This document shows, one piece after another, positions 8,501 to 20,908 of a DNA stretch of 64,000 bases. Both the position numbers and the translations under genes were made by a program. Position 1 is the first letter of the stretch, and each line of letters begins with the position of its first letter. Below the pieces are notes generated by a model. That model made no database searches. It saw only the letters and a program-made list of their open reading frames with translations, and had not been told where the DNA came from. Source of the DNA: CAZCWM01 sp964622625 (GTDB taxonomy: Bacteria; Planctomycetota; Phycisphaerae; Phycisphaerales; Phycisphaeraceae); assembly GCA_964622625.1 (NCBI GenBank), contig CAZUUQ010000001.1, positions 1-64,000 on the forward strand, in the 5' to 3' direction.

Positions 8501-11500
8501 CGCCTGGTCGTAGGCGGCACGATCACAGGCGAAGTCCACATCTCGGGGACGATGGGTCAGTTCATGGCCGGGCGCCTGGCCCTGGGCCACCTCGAGGACC
8601 GCTGGGCCGTGCTGACGCCCGATCCCAGCGAGTGGCCGGAAATCTTCACCGTCGGCGGCGATCTGCACTCGCTGTGGACCAACACGGGCATCGGCATCCC
8701 CGGCGTGCAGCTCAATCTGTCGCTGTTCAAGATGCGCGTGGACGGGCGAGTCGGGTACATCTTTTCGCCCAATGAGGTTCCCGGTGAAATCCGGGTCAAC
8801 GACCTGGAGGCCATCACCGCGCGCAGCTTCCTGGACAACCTCTATTTCGAGCTGGAGCACCGCACGGGGCCGCTGCTCAATGCCAGCGGAACCTACTCGA
8901 CCATCGAAGACACCATGTGGCTGCGCAGCAGTGAGGGATATGTCACCAACCACCCGGCGCTGTTCAACGACACGTTCGCGACAGCGCAGTTCGTGGCGGC
9001 GATCCGCGACGGCGTGGCCGGGCCGAACTCCGTGCGCATCCGCGGCGAACTGGCGGGCGACGCGCCTCCGGGCGACACCATCGACTACTACGCGATCCCG
9101 CTGCTGGCCGGCCAGACGATCTCGGCCCAGCTCATCGACATCGGGGGAACAGGGCTCCTGCGCCTGGGGGTGTTCGATCCGGACGGGCGGCTGATCGGCT
9201 CGGATTACAGCAACGTCGATGACAACGCGGTGCGCAACCAGGCGTTCGGCTTCACGGCCGACCGGCCGGGCATCTACATCTTCGCGGTGGCGGGCGACGG
9301 GGACACGAATTTCGACGGCGCCGGCGGGATCGTGCCGGTTGACCAGATGGGGCACTATGAAGTGCGTGTTTCGGGCGTCGAGGACCTGGCCCTGGGCGGG
9401 ATCAGCGCGACGCAGGGCGAACTGCTTCCGGGCGACCTGACCGCCAACGTGATCGTCAGCCGCGGCGACCTGGGCACGTTGCGGGCCGCGAATTCGATCG
9501 ACAGCGAAATCACCGTGTGGCGCGGCGACCTGCGGGTGATTTACGCCGAGCTGGTGTCCGGCAGCGATACGCCCGTGCTTTCGACGCTGCTTAACGTGGC
9601 GCAGGGCAACGTCGGCCTGATTCGCACGTTCACGCCCGTGCCGGCCCTTGCCGTCGTGGAGACGGTTGCGCCGATCGGCGGTGACATTCAGGTGATCGAC
9701 ATCGACGGGGTCGACGCGTCGGCCCTGCTGCGGCTGGATGTCAACGGCGGCATCGGGATCATCCGCACGAGCGGAAGCCTGGGGACGCCGGAAGACGGCG
9801 GCGGCCGGCTGCGCGTCGGCCGCACGGGCGTGGGCAACGGCGTCATCGAGCTGATCGACGTGGGCGGCCATTACTGGGGGCCGCTGATCCACACCGGCCA
9901 GGGCGGCGACGTCCGCTTCATCCGCGTGGACGGGTTCATTTTCAACCATCCGGGCTTCGGCGGCGGTTTTGCCGAGCGCATCTACGGCCTGGGTGAGAGC
10001 ATCACCATCACGGATGACAGCGGCGCCGTGATCACGCTCGCGCCGGCGGAGAACATTCCCAACCCGCAGTACAACCCCGCCATCGCCGGCTCGGCTCAGC
10101 CGGAGTTCCTGCCCGGGTTCCTGACGGTGGCCAGCGTGGGCATCGCCAGCGGCGGGTCGGTGATCGTGCGCGTGGGCGTCGGCGGCGACGGCCGGCCCGC
10201 CCCCGGCCAGGAAGGCGTGGTCGAGCCCCTGCACACGCTGCCGACCGGCGAAGAGGTGGCGATCGCCAGCGGGCTGCAGGTGTCGGTTCAGTCTTCCACC
10301 GGCGCCGGGCGCGCGGACATCGGCCAGATCATCTTTGATCTGCGAGAGATCCCCGACGGCTTCGCGCCGACCGAGGATGACGAGCAGTGGGTGGTGTCGC
10401 TGGGCATCGGCGGCAACGTGCCGGTGGGCGTGTTCGACATCGTCGGCTCGGAATTCGTGGTGTTCGAGGGCATCCACAACACCACCGAGGGCGGCCAGAT
10501 CATCAACGCGGTGATCGAGGGGGTGGGTTCGCTCTATTCGGCCGGCACACTGGGCCTGGCCCGCGGCCGCACGGGCGCGGCGCTGCTGGGTCGGGGCATC
10601 GCCACCGACGCGGTGCCGGAGTATCTGGACATGCGTCTTGCGGGCGACGACATCTACCCGATGGTGCTGGAGCGCAACGGCATCATCGTCCGTCGCATTG
10701 ACGCCACGCCGACGGTCGTCAATACCATCCGGGCCAAACAGGGGCTGGGCCACATCCTGGTGATGGGCAGCATCAACCGGCTGGTCGCGGATGCCGACTC
10801 GAACTTCAGCCCCGACGACGACATCTTCGAGGGCATTGCCGGGCCGGTCTGGGCTTCGGACTTATACGATGTGGAGGAACTGAACGAGCAGACCAACCTT
10901 TTCCAGGACGTGGCCGGCCGCATCGAGAGCGTCTACATCGGCGAGGGCATCGCGCCGGCGGGCAGCGGGCTGGTCTCGTTCGCCGGTCTGTATGCGGGCG
11001 ATCACCGTCAAACTGATGAAAGTCTGGAAGCGCAAGGTTACATCGGCCCCATCACAGGCGGCTACGGCGCCAACATCATGGGCCATGTCGTCTCAACGAC
11101 GTTTATTGCGGGCGTCACACTCAACGGCGGATCCATCATCAACGCCGAGATCCTGTCCGTGATTGTTCTCCAGGATGCCCGCGAAGGGGATTCGTATCGG
11201 GGCGGCTGGGAATGGTTTTTCGACTTGGGTACGCCCGATTCGCCCACGCGGCCGTCCTCCATGGAAGTCGGCCCGATCCGCGTCAACGGCTCGGGCGGGA
11301 TTATCGGTACGCTCGTCGGCGGTGTGGACATCCACTCCATCAGCGTGCCCAACGGCTTCGGCATCCTTAACAGCCTTGTCGTGAACAGCCAGAGCGGCTA
11401 CCTCGGTCCGGTGACGGCCGGGGGCTACGGCCTGCGCGAGGTCGCCTTCGTCGGCGCGTCCCACATCGTCAGCCTCAACGCCACGGGCAACGGCACGGTT

Positions 11501-14500
11501 CTGCCCATTGACGCCCTGCCTCGCATGGTGATTCCGAGCCAGTTCGACGCGCCTCTGGCGTTCAGCCACGCGCCGTCGCGGCTTTCGGACGTCGGCATGA
11601 TGCTGGGGCCGACGCCCAATCTGCTCACCGGCGTCATGGACGAAATCTTCGTCACCAGCGCCCAGCACATCGGCACCATCACGGCTTACCGGATTCTCGA
11701 CAGCGTATTCAACGCGTCGAGCCGCATCGACGGCATCCAGACCCGCGACCTGATCGACGGACTGTCGGTGACCACCGGCTCACTGGGCTATTTCCGTCCC
11801 GGCTCGGACGTTTCGGCCCTGTACCTGACCTTCGCCGGCTCGCTCAGCAGCTTCGTGGTCAAGGGCAACGTGGACGGCAACTCGGTCATCCGCGCCGTCG
11901 GCCCGAATGCCGACATCCGCAACTTCCAGGTCACCGGCAACTTCCACGGCGACCTGATCGTCGCGGGCGTCGTCCGCACGATCAACATCGGCGGCGACCT
12001 GACGGGCAACATCACGATCGACGGCAGCGACGTCCGCGCGGCTTACGCGCTCAACCAGCTTCTGCTGGGCGGATCGCTGACCAGCGGTTCGCTGGACATC
12101 GTCGGCAACGTGAACCTGATCCGCTCCTACGGCAGCTTCGGATCGGCCGGCGATGTGCTGACGATCAACGGCAACCTCAATCGGCTTCAGGTCGGCACCA
12201 ACGGGGCTCCGGCCGAACTGGCCACCGACGTGGTCATCTGGGGCAACTTCAACAGCCTGACGGTCAACGGCGTGTTGACCGGCGACGTGCGGGTCGAGGG
12301 CGACCTGCGCACGATCAATGTGACCAACAAGCCGCGCCTGTACCGCGGCATGGCGGTGGACACCGCCGGCCGCGTGCTGGCGATCGACACGACCGGGCAG
12401 TTCGACACCATCGTCGAGATCGATCCGGCCACCGGAGCGGCGACGGTGGTGGGCACGGTGGCGGACCTGTCGGGCAACCGCTACCGCGGGCAGGTTCTCC
12501 AGCTCGCGTTCGACAACGCGGGCAAGCTGTACGCGCTTGTCAGCGACGTGAACGGCCTGGGCGCGGGCGCGGCCGGCGCGGCCCTGGTGCAGATCGAGGC
12601 CACCGACGGCAACGGCGACGGGCTGCTGCTGGCGACGAACCCGACGCACACGGGCTTTGCCGGCGTGCCGCTCGACGGCGGGGGCGTGACGGCGAACTTC
12701 ACGGCCCTGGCGGTGGATTTCGTGGGCCGCCTCTGGGCTGTCCGCCGCGACGGCGCGGTCGACACGCTGGTGCGGCTGGACATCGCCGGCATCGGCGCGG
12801 GCGCGACGGTGACGCAGACGGTCGTCGGCGCTGTCGCCAGGGGCGGGTCGAACACCAACATCGTCGGCATGGGTTTCAGCTCGACGGCTCCGCTGGAGAC
12901 GCTGGTGGGCACGGCCAGCGACGGGTCGCCTCTGGTCTTCAATGCCGCCGGCGGGCAGACGGTCACGGTCAACGTCCTCGGCCCCGGCAACGTCGAGTTC
13001 TACGACGAAGGCGGCGCGGGCACGGACAGCGACAATGTGATCGACACGCTGCGGCTCGACGGCACGGACTCGACGACGGTGATCACCATCACGACGTCGG
13101 CGCCCGGTTCGGTGAACATCGGCCGGGTGCTGGCCGCCGCCGGCTCGATTGCCGGTTCGTTCAGCTTCGACGGGCTGCTGCTGGAGAACCTGGTGGCGGT
13201 GTCGATCAACGGCAGGTCGGCGGAGCTGCTGGCCATCGACATCAACGCGCCGTCGGCCTCGACGGTGCTGACCGCGGGCGGCGTGATCGACGGCAACGTC
13301 GACGCTTTCGCCGTCGGCCGCAGCGGGGCCTTCTTCGACACCTACGCCTACGACACGAACAACGTGCTCGGCGGCGTGTTCTACGCCAACGCGGCCGCAT
13401 CGCTCGATCCGGCCGTCCGCATCGGCAGCATGACCGATCTGCTGGCCGGCGACGTCACGGTGCTGGGGAATCTCGGTTCGGCGACGCTCAGCGGCGGCAA
13501 CGTGACCGGCGACTTCAGCGTGCTGGGCGCCAGCGGCGCATTGCGTCTGACCAACGGCAACATGGGCGGCAACCTGATCGCCGGCCAGCGGCTGACGAGC
13601 TTCATGCTGACCGGCGGTGACGTGCTCGCGGGCGCGGAGATCGCCAGTTCGCTGAGCGATGTGATGACGGTGCAGATCAACAACGGCGACCTGCTCGGCG
13701 CGGTGCGCGCGGCCAACGGCCGCATCGGCTCGCTGAACGTGCTCGGATCGGACATGGGGCCGGCGTCGGTCGTCGAGGCCAGGTCGGTCGGCTCGATGCG
13801 TATTGACAACGCCATCATGACCGGGGCTGTGATCCAGGTCACCGATGACCTGGCCACTCTGACGGTCGGCAGTGATGTCGAGGCAGGCGTCATGCTGACG
13901 GCCGGCTCCGCCGGCAGGTGGACCATTGGCGGCGATCTGGCGGCCGACGTGACCATCGGCTACAAGTCCGGCGTTTTGATGCTGACGGTCGGCGGCGACC
14001 TGGGCAGCGGCGGCGGCGTGATCGAGATCGCGGCTGACGTATCGCTGCGCGTCGCGGGCGACGTGATCGCGGGCACCACGCTGTCACTGGCCCGCAATGT
14101 GACGAACCTTCAGGTCAGCGGCATGTTTGCCGGCCACCTGCTGGTGGCGCGGGCGGCGACGACGCTGACGTTCGGCTCGATCGTCAATGCGGTGCTGACC
14201 TTCGGCTTCGACGTGGGCCGGCTGAGCACGAGCGGCGGCGGGATCACCGGCAGTCTCATTCAGGCGGGCGTGGACCGGGCCGATGGTTCGGTGTTCGCCG
14301 GCGGCGACGCCCGCCGCGGCAAGATCGGCACGCTCACCACCCAGACCGTCATCGACTCGATCATCTCCGCGGGCGGCGACGTCACGGGCTTCAGCGCGAC
14401 GGCGATGACGGGCAGCACGCTCTCGGCCGGCCTGGCGCTGGCGGGTGCGGCGATCGACAGCATCATCAGCGGGGTGCTCGACCTGACAGTGGCGGTTGAT

Positions 14501-17500
14501 CGCGACACGGCTCGGAGCGGCGGCACGCTGTATCGCGGCGACATCGGCAGCTTCAGCGGCGGCGTGATGACCGCCAGCCAGGCGGCCGCGGGCGTGGATC
14601 CCGGCGACGGCGACTTCATGACCGCTGGTGACAACACGGTGGTCACGTCGCTGTCGGGCGGCGCCAGCATCGTCAGGACGGCCACGGGCACGCTCGATGC
14701 GGCCAGTGCCGTCATCGCCGACGCGGGCATCGGCGACCACACCACTGGGCCCGGCGCGGCCAACAACAGCCCCAACGTCACCTACGCCCTGGTGGACATC
14801 ACCGCGAACAACCCGCTGGCCGGTCCGATCGTGGGCACGGCCACGCAGGGTTCGCCGCTGGTGTACGTCACCACCGGCGGACATACCGTGACGATCACGC
14901 TCACCGGCGCCGGCAGCGTCAGCGTCTACGACGAAGCGAACGGCGGCGACAGCGACGACGTGATCGACGCCCTGGTGCTCACCGGCACAACGACGGCGTC
15001 ACGACTGACCATCAAGACGACGACGCCCGGCGCGGTCGGCATCGGCCGCGTGCTGGCGCTGGACGACGCGACGGTATCGCAGTTCGTGTTCGACGGCGAT
15101 ATCGTCGGCGACGGCACGGACGACGTGGACATCTGGTTCGACGGTCCGGTGGCGACGCTGACGATGCGCGACCTTGGCGACGGCGTGACGGGCAAGGTCG
15201 GCGGCGACGTGACGACGCTCGGCATTGAAGGCCAGGGGGCCGGCGGGATCTACGTCGGCGGCACGGTGCGGACATTGCGTATCACCTCGAGCGCGTCAAG
15301 CGGCATTCTCGGTGTGATCACAGGCGCGGCGGCCGGCCTGGCGGACGTGACGGAGATCGCCATCGACTCCGGCGGCCTGACGTGGGTGTTCGACGGGGCG
15401 ACGCAGCAGTTGGCCCGCGTGGACCTCACGGCGGCGCCCAACGCCGCGATCGCCCAGGGTCCGTTCAATGTCGTCGATCTTTTCGGCGGGGCGGCGGTCA
15501 ACGTGCAGGCGATGGACTTCACCGCGGCCGACCTGCTGCTGGCCGTGGCCCAGGTGCGCGACCCGTCTCCGACAGCGCAGGTCGGTGCGATCTCCGCCGC
15601 GGCCGTCAGTCTGCGCGGCATGGCGGTCAACTCGGCCGGGCAGATCTACGCCATCGACTCCTCGAGCGGTTTCGACCGCCTGGTGCGGCTCAATCCGAGC
15701 ACCGGCGTGATGACGGACGTGGGTATTCTGCGCGACACGTTCACCAACGCCTTCAGCGGCCAGGTGCTGGCGATCGCATTTGACGCCGGCGACAACCTCC
15801 TGGCGATTGTGGAGGATCGTGACGGCGTGGGCGGCGCCTTTGCGGCCGGCGACGGCGCGGCCCTGGCGCGCATCGAGACAAGCGACAGCAACAGCAACGG
15901 TTTCCTGGACGTCACCAGCCCGACCCAGGCCGGCATGCCGCCGATCCTGCTCAACGACGGCGGCGCGGTGACCGACGCCATCACGGCCATGGCTGTCGAT
16001 TCCGGCGGCACGATCTGGGCGGTGATTCGCGTTATCGCCCAGGATCTGCTGGTCACCATTGACAGCGCGGGCGCGGTCACGCTGGTCGGCGCGATCCAGG
16101 CTGACGGCGCGGACACCAACCTCGTGGGCTTCGGCTTCGACGACACGGGCGAACTGATCGGCTTCGACAACGTGTCGGGCTCGATGGTACACGTGGACAC
16201 GGCCGACCCGACGCAGTCGCAGTCCATCGGCACGGTGGGGGCGGTCAGCCCGACGCTCGACGCCTTCGTGATTCGCGGCGTCGGAGCGTCGATGGTCAGC
16301 TACGCCTACGACACCGACGACGTGGTGGGCGGCCTGTTCTTCAAGAGCAGTCCCGACGGGGTGGCGGTGCTCGGCTCGATCGACACCACCGGCGGCGCGG
16401 GCACGGGCGCGTTCACCCGGATTCTGGCCCTGGCGCAGAACGCCGCGGGCATGCCGCTGACCAGTGCCGTCCGTTCCATCGCCGTGGATACCGCCGGTGC
16501 GGGCCACATCTTCGCGGTCACGGCCGACGGCAACCTTTATGAGTACGACGCTGACGGCGTGCTGGTCGGCGGCGGGGCGGTGGGGACCATCACGGACGCT
16601 TCCACCGGCCAGGCGCTGAGCATCACACAGATCGACTTCAACGCGGCGGGCGAGCTGGTCGGCGTGGACGCGACGTTCGGCCGACTGGTCACGATCGACA
16701 CCGCGACCGCCCAGGCGACGCGGCGTGTGGACAACGGCACGGTTCCGGCCGGCGACCTGGCGGCCTACGGCTACGACCCCGTGGCCGACGAGTTCCTCGC
16801 CGTTCGCGCCGCGACCGACAACTATGTGCGGTTCCTGGCGACGACGAAGGCGGAATTCGAAGCGACGGCGGGCGGCTTGACGGCCGACTCGTTCACGAGC
16901 ATCACGATCAACGGCTCGCGCGCGCCGGGCATGGTTTACAACGGCCGCATCACCGCCACGGGCAACACCATCGGCACGGTGACGCTCTACGGCGACTTCG
17001 GCGGGCAGATCACGTCGGACAGCTCGATCCGTTCGTTCCAGCAGTCTTTCGGCGACTACGAGGGCGCGGTGCGGGCGGGCTGGGATCTCGGCACGTTCAC
17101 GGTCATTCCGGGCCTGGGCGCGGCTGGCGACTTCAAGGTCGGCGGCGTGGTCGAGTCCGGCGACAAGCTCAACAGCGTCACCCTTCGCGGGGCGCAGTTC
17201 GACGGTCTGATCCAGGCCGGCGAGGCAGGCACAATCACGATCTACGGCGCATCCGGCTCCAATGCCGACATCCGCGTGGCGCGCGAGACGTCCAGTGTGC
17301 GGTCGATGGATGACTATGCCGGAAGTATGACCCTCGGGTGGCTCAGAAGCTCGCTGATGATCCAGGGCGCTCTTGGGGCGGCGTCGAGCATTCTGATCGG
17401 CGGGGACGCATCGACGGTGTCGCTCAGCGGCGGCACGGCCGCGGGCAGCGTGGTGAGCATCGGCGGAGCCACGCGCAGCCTGACGATCGGTGAGACCCAC

Positions 17501-20215
17501 GCCGGTCAGGTCGCCAGCCGAGGCGATATCAGCCGGGCGTCGCTGGCGACGGTCGCGGGCGGCCTGGTGATCGCCGGCGGCAACCTGACCACGGTCATGG
17601 CCAGCGGCGCGGTGACCGGCGCCCTGATGGCCGCGGGCACGTGGGTCGGCGCTGACGGCATCTACAACACGGCCGACGACGTGATTTTCGGCGGATCGAT
17701 CAACAGCGCGACGTTCCGCGGCGCGTTCACCGGCAGCGCCCTGGTCGCAGGCGTGCTGCCGAGTCTGGCGAGTGGTCCGGGTATCCCGGGCAATGTCCGC
17801 GCCTACACCGGCAATGCCGGCGGTGGTATCGGGGACAAAGATTCAGCCACGGCCGGCGGCATCCTGCCCAGCAGCATCGGCCGCGCCAACTTCTCGGCCT
17901 CGACGACCGGCTCGGCGGTGGCGGCTGCGGATCAGCTCGGGATGGTCAGCGGCAAGTTCGCGCCCAACCTTGCCACCCGCGCCTATGGCCGCGACCCCCT
18001 GGGGCCGCCGCAACTGGTCGGCTTCAATCTCATCAGCGGCAGCGTCATCGAGCTGATCTTCAACGAGCCGATCGACACGGCTTCGGTCGCTCTGTCGATC
18101 GACCTGAACAACGACGGACTGTTCACCGCTCCCGGCGATGTGCTCGGCTCGATCACGCTCACCGATTCGGCGGGCACCATCATCGATACCGGCGTCCAGT
18201 TCGACTATCTCACGCAGGTTGACGATGACGGTCGCACGCAGGGCGTCCTCCGCATCGTGCGCGCCGGCGGCTTCAATGCGGCTGACGTCGTCGGACCGTT
18301 CCTGACCATCACGCTGCACGGGAATCCGGCCGATCCGGCAATCACGGATCGCAGCGGCCTGCGTTCGGTGCTGCGCGATTTCAATCAGGCGACGGCGGGC
18401 AGTCTGGTGCCGGTGGTCACCGACCCCTTCGGAACCGTCTTCGACGGCGACGACGACGGCTTGGAGGGGGGCGACCGCGACTACGTGGTCACCGTCACCG
18501 ACGCGGCCGATGACTTCCTCGAGTCCCTGGCCCAGCCGGCGGTTCCCATCACGGTTGACGCCGGCGCGATCGATATCCGCGGCGTATTCGAATCGATCGA
18601 GGACGTGGACATCTACCGCTTCTCGGCGTCGGCCTTCCAGTTCCTGAGCCTCCAGGTTTTCGGCTCGACGACGCTGCAATTCGGCATCTTCCACCAGGAC
18701 GACCAGGGCACCACGTCGCTGCTGGACGACACATTCGAGCTGGTCACGCGACACGAGGTCCACGTCGGCGCGGACACGCCGCTGTCGGACATCCGCGGCA
18801 ACATGCGGAATACGGACAAGTACGCTCAACTGTTCCTCCATGACCAGTTCCAGGCGGTGGAGCTGCCGCAGGACGGCAACTACTACATCGTCGTGGAGCC
18901 GCTGCTCGCGGACGACACCACGTACCACCTCCAGCTCACGCTGGCCAGCACCGACGACATGCTCGACGGCGTGGTGGACGGGTCGGCCGGCCTGCCCGAG
19001 GGCGAGCGCATCGCCTATGTGAGCAACTTCATCGGCCAGAACAACAATCTGCTGGGCGCCAACACGCCCAAGCAGCTCGTGTACCTGAATTTCGACGGCG
19101 GCACGACGCAGCAGTACGACGCCGAAACCGGCAATACGCTGGTCGAAGCGTTCGATCCGGATGCCTTTGGCACCGGTCTGTCGCCGTACCGCGATATCCT
19201 CATCGACGGCGGCACGATCGGCTCGGTGACTTTCAGCGGCATCGTCGACAAGGTGATGAGCATCTTCAGCGACACGCCGGCGTCGCATCCGCTGGGCCAA
19301 CTCAATGTGCAGCGGGTGGATGCCGACCTGTCGAGCTTCTTCGCGGCCGCGAACGGCCTGTGGTTCACCACGGTCGATCCGACGCTGGCGGGCCTCGACC
19401 CGCTTGTGGACTATTCGATCATCTACATTGGGGAAACCGACCCGATCTGGGGCGCCGGCCTGCTGGGCGTGGCCAACACCGTGGATCTGTCCAACATGGA
19501 CAAGGCCCTCGAAGCGGTGGTCGCCGCCCAGGGCTTCGCCGGCATGCCGTTCAGCCCGGTGACCAACACGGCCATCAATCAGGTGACCAACGCCATCGCC
19601 AACACGCTGGCCCACGAGCTGGGCCACATTCTCGGCCTCAACCACCAGCCGACGGATTTCGATTTCCTGACCGAGAGCTGGCTGCTGCAGCGCGACGATC
19701 CGGCCAACGGCCTGCTGGCGGCGCAGAACGGCGGCAGCGGCGTGGACAACGCGGTGGGCCTGGCGGACTTCCGCATCACCACCCGCGACGGCGTGGACCA
19801 CGACATCGACATCGACGGCGCGGTGACCGTGCAGGACGTGGTCGATCTGATCAACGCGGCGACGGGAGATCGGCTGACGGCAATGATCGACTCGGACAAC
19901 AGCCGCCTGGTGCTGACCGACCATACCGGTGTGACGGGCACGCTCACGATCACGGCGCTGAACGGGACGACGACGGCGGTGGATCTGGGCATCCTGGGCT
20001 CGACGTTCGGCGTCGTGGGCTTCGACGCCACACTCAATGGCCAGGCGATTCTGACCACCGGCGACGGCAACGACGGCGTCGGCCTGATGGCATACGCGCC
20101 GGCCGAGAACGACGTGAGCGGCCTGACGCGCCTCGGCACCGACGACCTGTCGCGCGAGGAATTCCCCGTCGGGCAGATCGACACGGTGGACCTGCTGCTC
20201 AACTGGCTGTCGTAA
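5586..20215 (+). CDS. Giant LEPR-motif surface protein with PPC, beta-repeat, Ig-like and C-terminal metzincin-type peptidase domains (about 4,824 aa)
   Basis: One gene interrupted by an artificial 100-N gap. Collapsing the duplicated 55 bp at 8143-8197 / 8298-8352 joins both halves in frame, giving 4,825 codons including stop. Residues below use that joined frame. Near the N-terminus is MEPRLLLSA (23-31), a LEPR-XLL-type signature of large planctomycete exported proteins; there is no classical signal peptide. Then come propeller-like blocks (40-870), a PPC-like domain (about 1100-1220), long GDL-rich beta-helix-like stretches, two duplicated module pairs (about 2200-2500 and 3030-3510), an SbsA-type Ig-like domain (about 4090-4210), a second PPC-like domain (about 4265-4400), and a peptidase-like domain with HELGHILGLNH (4625-4635) and a possible Met-turn LMAYAP (M4783). 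AAGGAG fixes the start. It is probably exported and surface-bound; the substrate is unknown. Confidence 0.9.
8143..8352. repeat. 55-bp duplicated flanks around assembly gap (assembly overlap)
   Basis: The 55 bases at 8143-8197 are repeated exactly at 8298-8352, either side of 100 N (8198-8297). This is what two contig ends sharing an unmerged overlap look like. Removing 155 bases restores one continuous reading frame through ITYDRVSHSFFAADN. Confidence 0.93.
12340..13250 (+). repeat. First copy of an internal two-module repeat in the giant protein
   Basis: Module A1 begins RGMAVDTAGRVLAIDTTG and runs to about 12890. Module B1 follows with LVGTASDGSPLVF and VYDE-like FYDEGG...DNVIDTL. Both recur at 14820-16260, in the order B then A. 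The translated copies are clearly alignable but diverged, so this is an old intragenic duplication rather than an assembly repeat. Confidence 0.75.
14820..16260 (+). repeat. Second copy of the internal two-module repeat in the giant protein
   Basis: Module B2 (IVGTATQGSPLVY ... VYDEANGGDSDDVIDAL) is followed by module A2 (RGMAVNSAGQIYAIDSS ... GQVLAIAFDAGDNLLAIV). A third, shorter A-like block (AGHIFAVTADGNLYEYDADG) follows at about 16490-16840. The A modules look like propeller blades that report 'identity, value, time' style repeats; structure is inferred, not shown. Confidence 0.7.
19613..20089 (+). other. Metzincin zinc motif and Met-turn candidate split by a flagellin/hook-type IN motif
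   Basis: HELGHILGLNH at 19613-19645 fits HExxHxxGxxH, the metzincin zinc site. LMAYAP, with its Met codon at 20087, could be the Met-turn. Between them, at roughly 19780-19950, lies DGVDHDIDIDGAVTVQDVVD, then LINAATGDRLTAMID and SRLVLTDHTG. These resemble the flagellin 'IN' motif seen in FliD/FlgK-type proteins. The peptidase assignment is strong for the zinc site and tentative for the Met-turn. Confidence 0.65.
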
Positions 20216-20256
20216 GCGGCCGATCGGCGGCGGGCTGGTCCGTACAGCGAACGTGC

Positions 20257-20284
20257 GCCCCGGCCGGCCGTGCCTGGGCTTTTT
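20257..20284 (+). terminator. Intrinsic terminator candidate after the giant gene
   Basis: GCCCCGG and CCTGGGC form a 7-bp stem with one C-T mismatch around a 9-base loop, followed directly by TTTTT (20280-20284). It lies 41 bases after the stop codon at 20215 and just before a promoter candidate, so it should separate the giant gene from the DUF3467-secA-like unit. Confidence 0.6.
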
Positions 20285-20304
20285 GTGCCCGCCGCGGCGC
20301 GGCT

Positions 20305-20332
20305 TGGACATTGGCGGGCGGCAACGTAAACT
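20305..20332 (+). promoter_or_regulatory. Candidate sigma-70 promoter for the DUF3467/HlyD/M50/SecA-like unit
   Basis: TGGACA (20305-20310, 5 of 6 to the -35 consensus), a 16-base spacer, and TAAACT (20327-20332, 4 of 6 to the -10). It lies between the terminator above and the next start codon and would give a leader of about 125 nt. Confidence 0.45.
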
Positions 20333-20464
20333 AAAGGCAATCGCTTACTTGCGGTCGCCGGGGGCGGGGGCGCCGCCGCACCGGACCGTCCGCGGGGCGC
20401 TCGTCGGCCGCACGCCGCCGCCGCGACTTCATCACGATACACCACGCCACCGAGGAGATTCGAC

Positions 20465-20851
20465 ATGGCAGATCAGGGCAAGGGCGACGCGCACGTGGAT
20501 ATGCAGGCGCAGCACCAGACCGGCTCGCAGCAGGTGCGCCTGCGCATCGACGAGCAGGCGATGAGCACCACCTACTCCAATGCTTTCCGCACCAACACCA
20601 CGGCCGAGGAGGTGGTGATCGACTTCGGCATGAACCTGGTGGTGCCCACGCCGCGCCAGGCCGGCAGCGAGGCCGCCCCCGACGAGCCGGTCGGCGACAT
20701 TCTGTTCAAGCTCAACAACCGCGTGGTGATGAACTACTACACGGCCAAGCGTCTGGCCCTGCTGCTGGGGCAGGTGGTCCGCCGCCACGAGGAGCGTTTC
20801 GGCGAGCTGAAGCTCAACGCGGCCGAACGCGTGGTCAAGGGCGGCAAGTAA
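20465..20851 (+). CDS. DUF3467 family protein
   Basis: A 128-residue soluble protein of the DUF3467 family, whose molecular function is not known. Recognisable parts are the N-terminal strand VRLRIDE, STTYSNAFRTNTTAEEVVIDFG, and the C-terminal NRVVMNYYTAKRLALLLGQVVRRHEERFG. A variable Pro/Ala/Glu stretch sits between them. The start is well set by GAGGAG 7 bases before the ATG. It opens a same-strand run with the GAF-HlyD, M50 and SecA-like genes, after its own promoter candidate. That arrangement suggests a cytoplasmic accessory or chaperone-like role in the export module, but nothing in the sequence proves it. Confidence 0.88.
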   Translation: MADQGKGDAHVDMQAQHQTGSQQVRLRIDEQAMSTTYSNAFRTNTTAEEVVIDFGMNLVVPTPRQAGSEAAPDEPVGDILFKLNNRVVMNYYTAKRLALLLGQVVRRHEERFGELKLNAAERVVKGGK

Positions 20852-20908
20852 GGTCGCCGCGTTTGCGTTGCGTCAGGTCGATCCGCGTCCAGACGCGAGA
20901 CCCATCGC

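Noticed and set aside
8342..20215. A separate gene starting with GTG at 8342
   Set aside because: The GTG codon is the Val of ITYDRVSH, already present before the gap. It lies inside the duplicated 55 bp and has no Shine-Dalgarno.
15296..20311. Long minus-strand open frames opposite the giant gene
   Set aside because: The translations are Arg/Ala/His/Val-rich without domains. The plus frame has PPC, Ig-like and metzincin signatures and a Shine-Dalgarno.
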